Positions 52,600 to 64,000 of a stretch of DNA of 64,000 nt are shown piece after piece. The stretch covers positions 1 through 64,000 of the forward strand of contig LGRX02028976.1 of the NCBI GenBank assembly GCA_001247695.2, read 5' to 3'. The notes beneath the pieces are model-generated. The model was given only the letters and a program-made list of their open reading frames with translations, was not told the origin of the DNA and made no database searches. The translations under genes were made by a program, and so were the position numbers. The first letter of the stretch is position 1. Each line of letters begins with the position of its first letter. The stretch is from Cymbomonas tetramitiformis. Taxonomy: Eukaryota; Chlorophyta; Pyramimonadophyceae; Pyramimonadales; Pyramimonadaceae.

Positions 52600-53641
52600 G
52601 ATCTTCCCTCTTAAGAGAGTTGTGACCTCACAACGGGCATACCTTTGTATATGTCTTTGATGTCTTTGTTGTTGTCGCTTCTTGCTGGTACCAGTCTTCT
52701 TACACCGATTTGAGGCGTCCCTCATGGTGTTTTTAGGTTATTGGGGGAAACTGAGTCCACTTTAGTCCCTCACCTTAGGCATTTAGCCATACAGTCCTTA
52801 GGATGTAGCCCACCTTTTCGGAAATCGTATCGTTGAGTGACGTTCCAAGGTTCAATGAAGAGCGTTTTCGCGATACAATCCTACGTTGGATTACTGATTG
52901 ATCCACACGTTATCATGTATGTGCTAGACGATTCAAAGCATCCGAAGTCTACGTTACGGATTATTTGCGCTAGCCGTCGTCGCCTTTGCGCGATCGATGA
53001 TCCCACGATTATAACGAATTATATTCGAACGATTCTCGGCCTAATATAGTGCACCCAACTCTTCCTCCCCTCCTTAAGCTACTTTGGAGGATCCTAGGCG
53101 GTGATGGGGAGCCCGATTTCGATAATAAACGAACAAAGGGGCTTGTTTTAATGCAAACGGAGTGGCCCTGCTTAACGGAATTGGATTTATAATCCTTAAC
53201 CGGTCTGCTCAACTCCTCAATATTTTTGTCCAGTACGCACGCTTTGACGAACATCTATCGCGATGAGTGAGAATAGATTCGCCACGTACTAATGTGAAAT
53301 TTATTTAGTTATGTTTGTCAAGCACAACTTAGGATCACAACTCCGTCTACCTCAGTCGATGTCTCCGGTAGCTTCGGATGACTGGCCAAGAATCCGATGA
53401 CAAACCACGGTTTTGGCAAAGGTAGCATTTAGCAGTTTTTATTTATCCACAGATATGATATCTCGCTTGTATCTGTGCAAGGGTATGATTTTGAACAAGG
53501 CTCACTACACCTTTAGCAAGGAAGGATCAATTCCCGCTTCAATGCAACATAATGATAAACATTAAGAGCAAGGTTATATAGATGATCGATATGTATTAGT
53601 ATATATTACAAGAAGTAAGGGCATAAGGCTTAATATAATGG
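52600..53641 (-). other. Element B2 3' UTR
   Basis: Non-coding stretch between the chromodomain stop and the 3' LTR, clearly similar to 18106-19097 of B1 (for example GTGGATAAATAAAAACTGCT in both). An AGAGGGAAGATC-type purine run at its LTR end (52600-52616) is the likely polypurine tract. Confidence 0.7.
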
Positions 53642-56600
53642 TTAGCCTTCATAGGCAGCTATAATGTCTGCTGCATTGGTCAGCTCTGTGGCTTTGACCC
53701 AGGTGTCATGCTCAGGACCGTAGCCTGCATATCGTACTAAATAGTATTTGACACCTCTAGTGAACTTATCCGAGAGTATATGTGATATCTCAAATAGTGG
53801 TTGCCCTTCTTCGGTGATCATCTGTGGCAGAGGCAAAGGTGCTTGAATCGAGTCATTGTACAGCTCTAATCTGGAAACAGGCTGTACCGGATGAATACGG
53901 ATATCAAGATTTCCGAAATCTAACTCGTATGCACGTCCATGGCTAAGCACTTTGGAAATAGTGAACGGCCCAATATATGGCTGCTTAAAGTGTCTGCCTG
54001 CCTCTGTCAAACCAGTCCATTGAATAAACTCGGTCCGTAAAAGAACTTTCTGCCCAACTGCAAATTGCTTAGGCATGTGAGTCTTATTGAATCTGGCTTG
54101 GCTAATTTCTGCTGCTCGGGAAATGTTGTCTACCGCGTTGGCATGAACAGCCGAGTACTGGTCAAAATGATCTCGAATAGCTCTTTGTATTGGAACAGGA
54201 GCTTCTGGCGGAATAGTGATAACTAGGTCATGAGGCGAAAGTGGTTGCGCCATCGAGTCGAGATAAAATGGTGAATAACCAGTTGATGCAGAAACGGTAT
54301 TGTTAATTGCAAACTCCACCAGAGGCAACTTGTCCTCCCACGAATTGGCTGAAGTATCATTGCAACAACACCTGAAGATGAAAAATACTACTTAATCAGT
54401 TTATAAACCAGAGGATGGTGGAATTAAATCATGAATCAACAATTTAAAAATTACCTGAGGATATCCTCAATGAAGGCATGGCTCCTCTCATTGGCAGCAT
54501 TCGACTGTGGATGGTGTGAAGATGTCATGGACAATCTCGTACCAGTAGATTTCCACAGTGTCTGCCAGAATGTAGAGGTGAATCTGGGGTCTCGATCTGA
54601 GATGATGTTCCTCGGAAGACCATGGAGCTTGAAGATATGCTGCATATAGATGGAAGCAGTATGCTGAGCTGTCCAGGTCATGCTGAAGGGAATGAGATGA
54701 CAACGATGAGAGAATTGGCACATTACCACAAATATACTGTCGTGCCCATTAGTGGTGATAGGCAGATCAGTGATCCAATCAAGAGATACATCAAGCCATT
54801 TTGTCTTAGGCACAGAATATCGTATGTGTGCCTGACCATAAGGCTTGTGTCGCCTCGTTTTCTGGCGCTGACAAACGGGGCACTCCCGAATGTACTTGAT
54901 AGCTGCCGTTGTCATTCCTGGCCAATAATACCGGCTACGCAGAAGATGAAGCATGCGATTTTTGCCTACATGACCAGAAATAGTGGCTGAGTGGCACTCA
55001 TGAAGAAGAATGTGGCGAAGTTGTGTGATCTCACCGTCATCTGTGGGGACTTTAGCTGTTGGTGGAATGTACAGCTGTCTGCCATATATGGTCTTACGAT
55101 AGATCAACCCCTGAATGAGCTCGAAGTTGTAGCTGCTGACTGACTGTGATGAAGTCGATGATGTCAGCTTAGCCAAAATAGTCTGTGCAAATGTGTCACG
55201 ATCGTACTCGAATATAATGATATCGTGCAGCTGATGAGCTGATGAAGAAGACAAGAGAGCAATGAATGTAGAATCTGTAGATGGAATGACCTCGCTGATG
55301 TCCATATGATGAAGACAATCAGTAAGTTCAAAAAGTGCAGAGATACGCGTGAGTGCGTCTGCAACCTTATTCTTCTCGCCAGCAATGTGCTCTATACGGA
55401 AGTTGTATTCGGAGAGCTCATCCAACCACCGTGCCTGTTTGGGGCTCAGTGTGGATTTGGTCTGGAAATAAACCAGTGGCTGATGATCTGAGCGTACAAT
55501 AGTCTCAGGAGCTCCCAACAAGATGTGGCGAAAGAATCGGAAGCCTTCCACAATGGCAAATAGCTCGATCTCAGGAATAGGCCAACGTCTCTGTGTATCG
55601 GATAGAGTGACGCTGTGATAGCCACATGGCTTCATACCTTTTCCTTGATCCTGGAGTAATACTTGGCCAACGTGTGTGCCGGATCCATCGACCTCCAAAA
55701 TAGATGGCAGTTTCTGATCTGGGAGCTGCAATACTGGAGCGTTACAGATGGCACTTTTGAGGTTATCAAATGCCTGCTGCTGCTCAGATTCCCAGACAAA
55801 TTCTGCATTATCTTTAAGGAGACGATTGAGAGGTTCGGCAACTTTGGAGAACTTTGGTATGAATCTCCTAAATTGACCAACCATGCCCAAGAATGACCGA
55901 AGGGATGACTTGCCATCTTTAGCCATACGGCGTAGAGGCTGCTTTCCAACGGTAGGACCATAAGACACTGGAGGCTGAATTGCCATGACTGCTCTGATCC
56001 TGTCTTCGATGATGGATAGGCCTGCTTCAGATATGTGATGTCCGATAAAATCTATAGATCTAACGAACAACTCCACCTTGGAAGGCCTGATGAAAAACTG
56101 GTGATCTCTGCAACGCTGGAGGAACTGTCGAACATGCTTCACATGACTGTCAAAATCTGGACTGTATACGATAGTGTCGTCCATGAATATGACAAGGAAC
56201 TGGTCGATGAAGTCGAAAAATGCCCGATTTCCTACACGAAGTGCTGTTGCAGGAGCATTGGTCAATCCGAAAGGCATAACTGTCCATTCATAAGAACCGT
56301 ATCTGGTGCGAATAGCAGTTTTATGTATATCATCCGGATGAATAGGGATTTGGTGAAAGAACTGGTTGAAATCAAATCTACTGAACCATCTTGATCCCTT
56401 CAGCTGCTCTAGTAGGGTGTCATGTGGTGGTAGTGGATACGTGTCCTTGATGGTGATGTTATTCAGGGCACGATAATCACAACACATCCTCCACTTTCCC
56501 CCTGGCTTAGGAGCGAAAATGATTGGGTACCCAAATGGCGATGATGATGGACGAAGGATACCCAACTCGACATATTTGATGATTTGCCGTTTGAGTTCCT

Positions 56601-57556
56601 CCATCATGGGTGCTGGAATGGTGCGTACTGGCTGTGAAGGAGGCTTATGTCCAGGTTCGATGTCGATTCTATGATATCCACCTTCAAACCGCTCTGGCCT
56701 ATGACCAGCCGGAAGATCCTCTTGGAAAACGTCTGAAAAGTCTTCTCTCACTTGATCACGTGCTGCTGTGACCTCGGGGTCTTCCATTGTGGTGTCTGAG
56801 TCTGATGCTGCAAAGACCAATTCACCATCGACCTCGGAGAGGAAAAAGAGATATGCTACGGCTTCTTCAGCCGAACCACTGGATCGAATGCGACGGAGAT
56901 GTTTCCTCATAGTGGTGGCACTGACCAATTCCATTTCAGGAAGGCCATCTGAGTCTGGAGTCTGCTCAACTCTGGACAATACTGTGCGAATACTGGAGCC
57001 TGATGAATGCTTCCTAGTGATCGTCAGATTTTTGGTCTGAAAGTCAATATGTGGATTCCTCCTCTCTAACCAATCTTGACCCAGAATGACAGTGAATGGT
57101 TTCATGTCAATGATGTAGAGATCTACTGAATCCTTATACTTGCCCAGCGTGAATGTAGCATTGGGAAGATAGGATGTACATGGTAGTTGGCTTCCTCCAG
57201 CCAATCCCACTGAAAATGATGAAGAATCTGTGGGAGGTATACCAAGCTGAGCAGCGAACTGTCTGTCGATGAAAGATGATGTGGCTCCTGGATCAACCAA
57301 AATGTGAGTACTCTGTCCATAAACTTTCCCTTTATACAGCAACAGCTTTTTCTGCGATTTCAGCTGTGCTGTTTGAGATTGCATCGGTGCGATGTTTTCT
57401 GTGGGATTATCCATCTGCTGAAACTGTAGTGTCAGTCTGGATAGGAATTCCTCTGAAATACTCTCAATCCGGCCACTTGCTTCAGTGGCACTTTCTGGCT
57501 GATCTACCCTCGGGGTGCTCTCATCACCGGTACCTGCGCAGTACCCTGAGAGTTTC
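53642..57556 (-). CDS. pol: Element B2 Pol: protease - RT - RNase H - integrase - chromodomain (one intron)
   Basis: About 1,270 codons: exon 1 from the frameshift site to 54455, exon 2 at 54371-53642. The first Met is at 57414, but the frame is open upstream across the slippery site at 57552-57558. Residues from that Met: protease DPGATSSF (Asp41), ILGQDWL; RT MPFGLTNAPAT and FMDD near 409; RNase H LEVDGSG and SDHQPLVYF; integrase H2C2 (HECHSATISGH...CPVCQRQ), VSLDWITDLP, ISDRDPRF and Glu in ANERSHAF. Exon 2 adds the integrase C-terminus and a chromodomain (YYLVRYAGYGPEHDTWV) at the end. No stop breaks it, so Pol may be functional. Near-identical to B4, and B1 is an older relative. Confidence 0.9.
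54372..54454 (-). other. Intron in family B integrase (B2 copy, 83 bases)
   Basis: Minus strand GTAATTTTTAAATTG...TTTTTCATCTTCAG. Removal joins EDILR to CCCNDTSANSWEDK in frame. The first codon in the intron after AGG is TAA, so unspliced RNA would end integrase early. Confidence 0.85.
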
Positions 57557-58918
57557 CCTGAGGAGCTGGAGCTGATGGAACTGGATCTGGAGTTGCAACT
57601 GCTGCATTGATGCTGTGCTGACTCTTCAGTTCCTTGACCAAGGTGTTGATCGTGTTAATGAGTTTGTTAGACCCATCTTTTGCACCCTGATTCTTCTGTG
57701 GCTGTCTCTGATTCTGAAAGGGATTCTGTGCTGGTGGCTTGCCTTTGATCTGCTTTCCATCATTGGTAGTGGTGGCCCAACAATCCTTCTCGATGTGACC
57801 TGGTCGATCACAACGATGGCAAGTCTTATTCTGATTCTGTTTCTGTGATTGTCCTTTTCCTTTTCCTTTTCCTTGCCTTTGCCACTTTTTCCTTTGTTCC
57901 GATTCTGATTGGAGTTCTGGCTGCCATTCTGATTCCAATTCCGATTTCTGTTGGATCTGTCATATGGCTTCTGCCCACGTCCTCTGTCCTTATCCTTCTT
58001 GGCTGGACCTCCAGATGACTGCTCCTTCTGACCCCGATAGTGAAGGGTTTCTGATTGCTTTGAGTGAATGACATAGTTCAAATCAAGCAATATCTGTGTG
58101 GTTAGTGACCACGACATATTATTCCTTTCTGTTTCTGTCAGGAATCGTAAATGAAACTGTCTGCGAAGTTCCGGATCTACGCTGTTGACGAATCTGTCCT
58201 TTATCAACACATCTTCCAGTTCAACTGCTGCCAGTGCAGCCAGTGAAGTGAATGTGCGTAGATAATCTGAAAAAGTCTGGTTTTCCTGTTTCAGTGACAT
58301 TAGGTGTTTTTTAGCCACTGATCTTTTATGGGGGTTACCAAACTGTCTGAGGAAAATCCCTCTGATTCCTGCAAATGTGGCATCTGGTTGATTTGCCACG
58401 ACCTGGAAATAGTGTCTGTCGTTATTCTGTATGAGAGTAAGAAACACTGTGATCAAATCCTTATCATTGACACCTGGATAAGTGAACTGGAAATATCTGT
58501 CCACTGTATCCAACCAGACCTCTGCGTCCTGTCCTGATTTGAATTCCCTAGGTGGTGTCATTTTCACCTTGGGGACCAAACTGGGTGGAGCTGGTGGAGC
58601 TGGTGCTGGTACTGGTACTGAATCTGCATCTGGGTCTACAAAGACCATCGGAGGACTGTCTTCTGTATACTCTGCTTCTGGTGCCTGAGGCTCATTGGCA
58701 GGATCCTTGTACCGGCTCATATCTGGTTTCATGCGACTGACATTGTCATAATAGCCTATGTGGTCATATCTGGTTAGTGTATCGGCATAACCAGCGATCC
58801 ACTTCGGGATTTTAAACCGACTGTATGCATCGTATGAACCAAGTATGTCGAAAAACCAAGTCGAATGATCTGGGTTGATATCAGGAACCTCATGCTCTTC
58901 CTCTTCGATAGTAACCAT
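57504..58918 (-). CDS. gag: Element B2 Gag, with an internal frame change
   Basis: Starts MVTIEEEEHEVPD at 58918. Middle: retrotransposon Gag capsid (DRYFQFTYPGVNDKDLITVF, LMSLKQENQTFSDYLRTF). A Lys/Gly/Glu-rich stretch encoded by GGAAAA repeats (about 57870-57925) follows. A CCHC zinc knuckle is in the -1 frame (CHRCDRPGHIEKDC, about 57790-57830), ending at TAG 57504-57506. Reading straight on in the first frame runs to 57626 without the knuckle. The simplest explanation is a one-base length change in the GGAAAA repeat of this copy. A start-side acceptor-like string (TTTTTTAG, before ATG) hints at a leader intron. Confidence 0.8.
57530..57558 (-). promoter_or_regulatory. Gag-Pol -1 frameshift signal of family B (candidate)
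   Basis: On the minus strand the heptamer G-GGA-AAC (57552-57558) sits in the zinc-knuckle frame exactly as X-XXY-YYZ. Five bases later a hairpin GGTAC/GTACC with a 7-base G/C-rich loop follows. The pol frame is -1 to this frame and open through the overlap; the gag stop is at 57504-57506. GGGAAAC is an established retroviral frameshift heptamer (simian type D gag-pro). Confidence 0.65.
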
Positions 58919-61191
58919 CTAAAAACAAAACACAACACAAAAAATACCTTCAGCTAATTGTCTAACTGAGTGTGTGTGATTTATATGTTATATATGGTAT
59001 ATCGACATGTTTACATACATGTATTATATTCGTACATAATAATGAGGTAAGTATATATATATATATCCACCTTCTTCCCCCCTCAAGGAAGTGTGTGATA
59101 TAGTGGCAGTTGTCAATTGCCAATACCTCAAAATAGCATGCATTCCTTATAGGAATCATCTGTCACAGTTCTTGGGTTGTTGCCCGTAGTATTATCATGT
59201 CTATGATGATTTGGCATGATATAATAATGCCAAAAAAACGAAGTTTTTCCAAATAATGGCGGCATTTTAGGGCATGTGTGGTTACAGTGGCCCTATTACC
59301 CAATACAGTGTTTAGGGTGTTACTTGATATCAGTAACCCTAATACAGGTAAAAAATAAGCAGTATAACGTTTTTGCAAAGATTTTTAAGCAAAACTGCAT
59401 TTAATACCCATATAAACGTAAAGTGTTTTTTAGGAGGTAGGTTACACCCCTGTTACACACATTTAATTTTAGGGTTGTTACAGGGCGTTACACATGCTGC
59501 ATAAATCAGGGATTGACATTTGATATATAAACATTCATTTTATCGAAAAAAATCAATCCGAAATTTTCAAAATGTGTTTTACGTACAGCATTTTTAGAGA
59601 TTTATTGCCATAGCAATAGCGTTACCCATATATATTCAACACCTAATATCTAGGGTGTTACATGAGATATGACATGTGTCATTATGATTTCCTGATACCT
59701 TAATAGGTATAAAATCATAATCTCACATAAAATGGGCACACATTTTTCGTTTTGAAATCATGCGTGGAGCATTTTCACCTATTTTACAGCTTTTTCAGCC
59801 GTATATATATATATATATATATATCATATCTCAGTGTGTGTGTGAGTTGCAAGCTAAACAAATGCTGCAACATTCTTCACTTTTGCACATGATATTTTTC
59901 ATGGCACAATAGTGAATATCTCAAAAATTCAACATGTATGGTGAACATGAAATATGGGTTTTTCTGATTGAAACCCATGTAGGCAATTGCACTCTCTGGT
60001 GACATAAAGATAAATCAACTGCAAGTGGATTCACAGTTGTGTCAGATCCTAAGATATATTTGAATGTACACAACGAGTATATCAAGCGATATCTTTGTGT
60101 TCAAATACATCTGGACACTGCTAGATATAATCTAAGCAGTATTTACACAACACCATGTTTGTGTGTGTATGTCCATAACCTTTGTCAGTTCATTTATGGT
60201 TGCTGATCTGAGTTGGTACATGCATGTGAGTGATCAGTTCTGCATCAACTGTCATAATGCAATGTAGATTTTGATGTTGCTCCAGCGATAGTGAATATGG
60301 CATGGGCAGTGCTCAGCAGTTACCAGCTGCATATTGAGCACTGATACTGCCTTCGGGTCTGGAGATATTCTCCATCCAGCCCTACAGCATGTTGTTTAAT
60401 CCTGTTACCATTACTATCGCCATCGCTGACATCCAGTACGCACATGTGTTTACTGGATGTTATCTACATTATTGTATACATTGTTATTGGTATATTCACT
60501 CTGAGTCAGTGAATGTCAATGTATAATGAATGCTAGTGTTTGTGCAGTGTATAGTACTGCTGATTAGTACTAGTGTGTGTGTGTGTATTTGTTTGCACAC
60601 ACTTTGCAGTATCTTTATGGATATCACAATATCCTAATAATCATACAGACAGTCAGTATACCACGTACTGATTACATCTAACATGATATATATAGTTTAG
60701 GGATTGTTGTAATTCCATGATAATCTCATTATGAGTTGCTGATAGATTTTACATGAAGCTCAGGTGAGCATTCCTTCAAATAATCCACCATAGAATGTAC
60801 GTGTTACCTGGAGAGCATCTCGGCTCCACCAGGGTACGACAAACTTATTATGGTGTTGTGATTATTGTCAGGCACCCTTTGCAACATGAATTCAAATATA
60901 AACTAGCATTCACTGCAATATGCTTGTGCTCTATGTACTACAGCTGTTATCGTGTTCAAGCTGTACAGTATAATAAGTATGTACTATTCACAACATTGCA
61001 ATCATTCAGTCATAAGGTATGTGCATGATATAGAAGTATATGCACTGTGTATTGACATTCAGATTGATACGTAATTTATCTATCACTCATACCAACACGC
61101 GAAGGAGATAGCCTGCCTATGATAGTTCGCGTATTACTACGCAATTAAAACATAGGCAGTTGAGTAGTACTGATCACGCTTAGCGTAGACC
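58919..61191. other. AT-rich spacer between inverted B copies; no gene
   Basis: 2.3 kb with (TA)n runs (59057-59068, 59801-59824) and repeated GTTAC/TGTTACA words at 59270-59660. It should contain B2's 5' LTR, but the LTR start TGTCAGGG was not found on either strand, so B2's 5' end may be lost or diverged. The junction to B4 at 61192 falls inside a pol sequence. Confidence 0.5.
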
Positions 61192-64000
61192 TTCACAGCC
61201 AGTACGCACCATTCCAGCACCCATGATGGAGGAACTCAAACGGCAAATCATCAAATATGTCGAGTTGGGTATCCTTCGTCCATCATCATCGCCATATGGA
61301 TGCCCAATCATTTTCGCTCCTAAGCCAGGGGGAAAGTGGAGGATGTGTTGTGATTATCGTGCCCTGAATAACATCACCATCAAGGACACGTATCCACTAC
61401 CACCACATGACACCCTACTAGAGCAGCTGAAGGGATCAAGATGGTTCAGTAGATTTGATTTCAACCAGTTCTTTCACCAAATCCCCATTCATCCGGATGA
61501 TATACATAAAACTGCTATTCGCACCAGATACGGTTCTTATGAATGGACAGTTATGCCTTTCGGATTGACCAATGCTCCTGCAACAGCACTTCGTGTAGGA
61601 AATCGGGCATTTTTCGACTTCATCGACCAGTTCCTTGTCATATTCATGGACGACACTATCGTATACAGTCCAGATTTTGACAGTCATGTGAAGCATGTTC
61701 GACAGTTCCTCCAGCGTTGCAGAGATCACCAGTTTTTCATCAGGCCTTCCAAGGTGGAGTTGTTCGTTAGATCTATAGATTTTATCGGACATCACATATC
61801 TGAAGCAGGCCTATCCATCATCGAAGACAGGATCAGAGCAGTCATGGCAATTCAGCCTCCAGTGTCTTATGGTCCTACCGTTGGAAAGCAGCCTCTACGC
61901 CGTATGGCTAAAGATGGCAAGTCATCCCTTCGGTCATTCTTGGGCATGGTTGGTCAATTTAGGAGATTCATACCAAAGTTCTCCAAAGTTGCCGAACCTC
62001 TCAATCGTCTCCTTAAAGATAATGCAGAGTTTGTCTGGGAATCTGAGCAGCAGCAGGCATTTGATAACCTCAAAAGTGCCATCTGTAACGCTCCAGTATT
62101 GCAGCTCCCAGATCAGAAACTGCCATCTATTTTGGAGGTCGATGGATCCGGCACACACGTTGGCCAAGTATTACTCCAGGATCAAGGAAAAGGTATGAAG
62201 CCATGTGGCTATCACAGCGTCACTCTATCCGATACACAGAGACGTTGGCCTATTCCTGAGATCGAGCTATTTGCCATTGTGGAAGGCTTCCGATTCTTTC
62301 GCCACATCTTGTTGGGAGCTCCTGAGACTATTGTACGCTCAGATCATCAGCCACTGGTTTATTTCCAGACCAAATCCACACTGAGCCCCAAACAGGCACG
62401 GTGGTTGGATGAGCTCTCTGAATACAACTTCCGTATAGAGCACATTGCTGGCGAGAAGAATAAGGTTGCAGACGCACTCACGCGTATCTCTGCACTTTTT
62501 GAACTTACTGATTGTCTTCATCATATGGACATCAGCGAGGTCATTCCATCCGCAGATCCTACATTCATTGCTCTTATATCTTCTTCATCAGCTCATCAGC
62601 TACACGACATCATTATATCCGAATATGATCGTGACACATTTGCACAGACTATTTTGGCTAAGCTGACATCATCGACTTCATCACAGTCAGTCAGCAGCTA
62701 CAGCTTCGAGCTCATTCAGGGGTTGATCTATCGTAAGACCATATATGGCAGACAGCTGTACATTCCACCAACAGCTAAAGTCCCCACAGATGACGGTGAG
62801 ATCACACAACTTCGCCACATTCTTCTTCATGAGTGCCACTCAGCCACTATTTCTGGTCATGTAGGCAAAAATCGCATGCTTCATCTTCTGCGTAGCCGGT
62901 ATTATTGGCCAGGAATGACAACGGCAGCTATCAAGTACATTCGGGAGTGCCCCGTTTGTCAGCGCCAGAAAACGAGGCGACACAAGCCTTATGGTCAGGC
63001 ACACATACGATATTCTGTGCCTAAGACAAAGTGGCTTGATGTATCTCTTGATTGGATCACTGATCTGCCTATCACCACTAATGGGCACGACAGTATATTT
63101 GTGGTAATGTGCCAATTCTCTCATCGTTGTCATCTCATTCCCTTCAGCATGACCTGGACAGCTCAGCATACTGCTTCCATCTATATGCAGCATATCTTCA
63201 AGCTCCATGGTCTTCCGAGGAACATCATCTCAGATCGAGACCCCAGATTCACCTCTACATTCTGGCAGACACTGTGGAAATCTACTGGCACGAGATTGTC
63301 CATGACGTCATCACACCATCCACAGTCGAATGCTGCCAATGAGAGGAGCCATGCCTTCATTGAGGACATCCTCAGGTATTTTTCAAATTGTTGATTCATG
63401 ATATGATTTCACCATCCTCTGGTTTATAAACTGATTAAGTAGTATTTTTTCATCCTCAGGTGTTGTTGCAATGATACTTCAGCCAATTCGTGGGAGGACA
63501 AGTTGCCTCTGGTGGAGTTTGCAATTAACAATACCGTTTCTGCATCAACTGGTTATTCACCATTTTATCTCGACTCGATGGCGCAACCACTTTCGCCTCA
63601 TGACCTGGTTATCACTATTCCGCCAGAAGCTCCTGTTCCAATACAAAGAGCTATTCGAGATCATTTTGACCAGTACTCGGCTGTTCATGCTAACGCGGTA
63701 GACAACATTTCCCGAGCAGCAGAAATTAGCCAAGCCAGATTCAATAAGACTCACATGCCTAAGCAGTTCGCAGTCGGGCAGAAAGTTCTTTTACGGACCG
63801 AGTTTATTCAATGGACTGGTTTGACAGAAGCAGGCAGACACTTTAAGCAGCCATATATTGGACCGTTCACTATTTCCAAAGTGCTTAGCCATGGACGTGC
63901 ATACGAGTTAGATTTCGGAAATCTTGATATCCGTATTCATCCGGTACAGCCTGTATCCAGATTAGAGCCGTACAATGACTCGATCCAAGCACCTTTGCCT
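61192..64000 (+). CDS. pol: Element B4 Pol, 5'-truncated, running off the window
   Basis: Begins abruptly at TTCACAGCCAGTACGCACC, within the protease/RT linker, and continues through RT (FMDD), RNase H, integrase and intron 63376-63459 into the integrase C-terminus (exon 2 from 63460). The chromodomain lies beyond the edge. Protein differences from B2 are few (for example SADPTFIALISS for STDSTFIALLSS). Together with B2 it forms an inverted pair of about 2.8-kb arms. Protease and gag are missing, so it cannot be autonomous. Confidence 0.88.
63376..63459 (+). other. Intron in family B integrase (B4 copy, 84 bases)
   Basis: GTATTTTTCAAATTG...TTTTTTCATCCTCAG. CATCCTCAGGT occurs across both the donor (63369-63379) and acceptor (63451-63461) junctions. 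Splicing restores integrase. Confidence 0.87.

Noticed and set aside
58919..61191. 5' LTR of element B2
   Set aside because: A TGTCACAG string near 59161 mirrors the LTR end, but neighbouring bases do not match the B LTR and the LTR start is absent.
1..64000. tRNA, rRNA or other standard RNA genes
   Set aside because: I looked for tRNA-like arms and conserved rRNA words and saw none that I could support by eye.

Overview
The window is nuclear DNA of a eukaryote. It is mostly a nest of LTR retrotransposons of the Ty3/gypsy class, plus one long, intron-rich host gene for a polycystin/TRP-like channel. The host introns are mostly GT-AG and about 80-120 bases long. A polycystin with an extracellular Cys-rich module and retroelements carrying DNA methyltransferases suggest a unicellular alga, perhaps a prasinophyte-type green alga. 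This is a low-confidence inference; nothing here fixes the species.

Layout. (1) 1-19452: element B1, a dead gypsy element with a chromodomain. It is split by element A (627-14456: intact LTRs, 5-bp target duplication CAAAG) and by a 508-bp SINE-like insert (15044-15551: 6-bp target duplication TTGGTC). (2) 19518-35755: element C, a second giant element with a 1.7-kb structured leader, three long ORFs and a rearranged 3' LTR. (3) 35756-39521: AT-rich intergenic DNA with clusters of palindromic repeats. (4) 39522-49993, minus strand: polycystin-like channel gene in about 25 exons. (5) 49994-51735: upstream DNA without a recognised gene. (6) about 51735-58918, minus strand: element B2, with gag, pol, chromodomain and 3' LTR. 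(7) 58919-61191: AT-rich spacer. (8) 61192-64000, plus strand: B4, a 5'-truncated copy of the same family, inverted relative to B2 and running off the window.

The main discovery is in elements A and C. Each encodes, besides protease, reverse transcriptase, RNase H and integrase, one cytosine-C5-type methyltransferase, one second methyltransferase of the N6-adenine/amino type, and one chromatin-reader domain. The order is swapped. A reads RNase H - Dam-like - integrase - chromodomain - C5. C reads RNase H - C5 - integrase - PHD finger - amino-type methyltransferase. Two unrelated elements in one locus therefore seem to have assembled the same writer/writer/reader toolkit independently.

The three families appear to use three ways of making Pol: UGA read-through before a perfect hairpin (A), a -1 slippery heptamer GGGAAAC before a hairpin (B), and a frame change plus a TGATG stop/start overlap (C). 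C also has a leader with eight hairpins showing compensatory changes and a multi-pass membrane region upstream of its reverse transcriptase. Family B carries a short spliceosome-type intron inside its integrase, flanked by a direct repeat. All three LTR families carry dense TGACA-type motif arrays.
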